From: JBBRHH01 sp038222915
GTDB lineage: Bacteria; Planctomycetota; Phycisphaerae; Tepidisphaerales; Tepidisphaeraceae
Reading direction: 5' to 3'
Length of the DNA: 14,577 bases
NCBI GenBank assembly: GCA_038222915.1
Contig: JBBRHH010000089.1
Location: 1-14,577 of the forward strand
A program made the translations under genes and the position numbers. The notes below the pieces were generated by a model. That model did no database searches. It had not been told where the DNA came from and saw only the letters and a program-made list of their open reading frames with translations. Position 1 is the first letter of the stretch. The number at the start of each line of letters is the position of its first letter. Shown here piece after piece: positions 14,186-14,577 of this stretch.

Positions 14186-14577
14186 TCAGGAAAAAAGTTC
14201 TTTGACTTTTGCGCCGATGTCGTCGCTTCGCATGAGGGTTTCGCCGATGAGGACGGCGCGGACGCCGGCTTCGGCGAGCTTCTGGATGTCGTCGCGGGTC
14301 TGGATGCCGCTTTCACTGACGAGGACGTCGCGGTCTTCGACGAGCTCGGCCATGCGGAGGGTGGTGCCGAGGCTGGTGGTAAAAGTGCGCAGGTCGCGGT
14401 TGTTGATGCCGAGGAGGCTGTAGCGCTTGTGGGGGAAGCCGACGACGGTGTCGCGGACGCGCATGAGATTTTCGAGATCGTGGACTTCGATGAGGCAGGT
14501 CATGTGCAATTCGGTGGCGAGGATTTGCAGGTCCATGAGCCGGCCGGTCTCGAGGCACTCGGCGATGAGGAGGATGG
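14186..14577 (-). CDS. trpC: Indole-3-glycerol phosphate synthase, C-terminal half (5' end beyond window)
   Basis: The last 129 codons are visible; the gene enters from the right edge. It is a TIM-barrel enzyme that closes the indole ring on carboxyphenylaminodeoxyribulose phosphate in tryptophan synthesis. Visible blocks, in order, are an ILLIAECL strand, MTCLIEVHDLENL (the Glu is catalytic-site), LLGINNRDLRTF (the Asn-Asn-Arg-Asp-Leu signature), VLVSESGIQTRDDI and AGVRAVLIGETLMRSDD for phosphate binding, then a final helix GAKVKELF. No trpF follows as a fusion or neighbour. The downstream gene begins 9 bases after the stop, so they are likely in one operon. Confidence 0.94.
   Translation of the reverse strand, partial: ILLIAECLETGRLMDLQILATELHMTCLIEVHDLENLMRVRDTVVGFPHKRYSLLGINNRDLRTFTTSLGTTLRMAELVEDRDVLVSESGIQTRDDIQKLAEAGVRAVLIGETLMRSDDIGAKVKELFS

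Noticed and set aside
1..14577. Insertion sequences, CRISPR arrays, tRNA or rRNA genes, phage genes
   Set aside because: No transposase motifs, regularly spaced repeats, tRNA-like cloverleaf or CCA ends, or rRNA-like blocks were seen. Nearly all of the window is taken by ordinary protein genes, and the longest gap without a gene is under 170 bases.

Overview
The window is a dense, high-GC stretch of bacterial chromosome with no mobile element, CRISPR array, rRNA or tRNA that I can see. It most resembles a member of the Planctomycetota, possibly the Phycisphaerae. The grounds are two ECF sigma genes with unusual partner genes, a zinc-finger/FecR anti-sigma factor that ends in a HEAT-repeat module with a Trp-rich tail, and a secreted S1/P1 nuclease beside an SMP-30-type lactonase. 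The phylum is inferred from gene style, not from a marker gene.

Layout, left to right. Positions 1-2670 (minus strand) hold two tandem glycosyltransferase-like genes; the second is cut by the window edge. Positions 2751-3113 (minus) hold a small HEAT-like protein, divergent from an ECF sigma factor (3263-3805, plus) that overlaps its membrane anti-sigma gene (3802-5169, plus) by four bases. On the opposite strand, rlmN (6168-7274) is followed 12 bases later by an uncharacterised gene (5166-6155) whose stop overlaps the anti-sigma stop. A second ECF sigma gene (7388-8122, plus), with a long polar N-terminal extension, is followed by a small gene for a 103-residue protein (8281-8592). Convergent to these is a two-gene unit in which an HU-type DNA-binding protein gene (9781-10161, minus) overlaps bioF (8603-9781, minus). 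Divergent from HU is dihydrolipoyl dehydrogenase (10383-11780, plus), which ends in an 11-bp hairpin. The right end is a minus-strand run: trpC (partial), an SMP-30/gluconolactonase, a secreted S1/P1 nuclease and a DUF5684-like membrane protein.

How the genes work together. The first sigma/anti-sigma pair looks like a signal-transduction switch: a ZAS zinc finger to hold the sigma factor, one membrane helix, then FecR-like and HEAT regions on the far side. The two glycosyltransferase-like genes may form part of a glycan or protein-modification locus that continues to the left of the window. RlmN, BioF, Lpd and TrpC are housekeeping enzymes. The top strand is markedly G-rich over genes of both orientations, which suggests it is the leading replication strand; the second sigma locus departs from this. 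I did not find a clearly new defence or mobile system. The observations most worth checking are the HEAT-tailed anti-sigma with its divergent HEAT neighbour, the HU-bioF overlap with an acidic-tailed HU, and the inverted repeat between the HU and lpd promoters.
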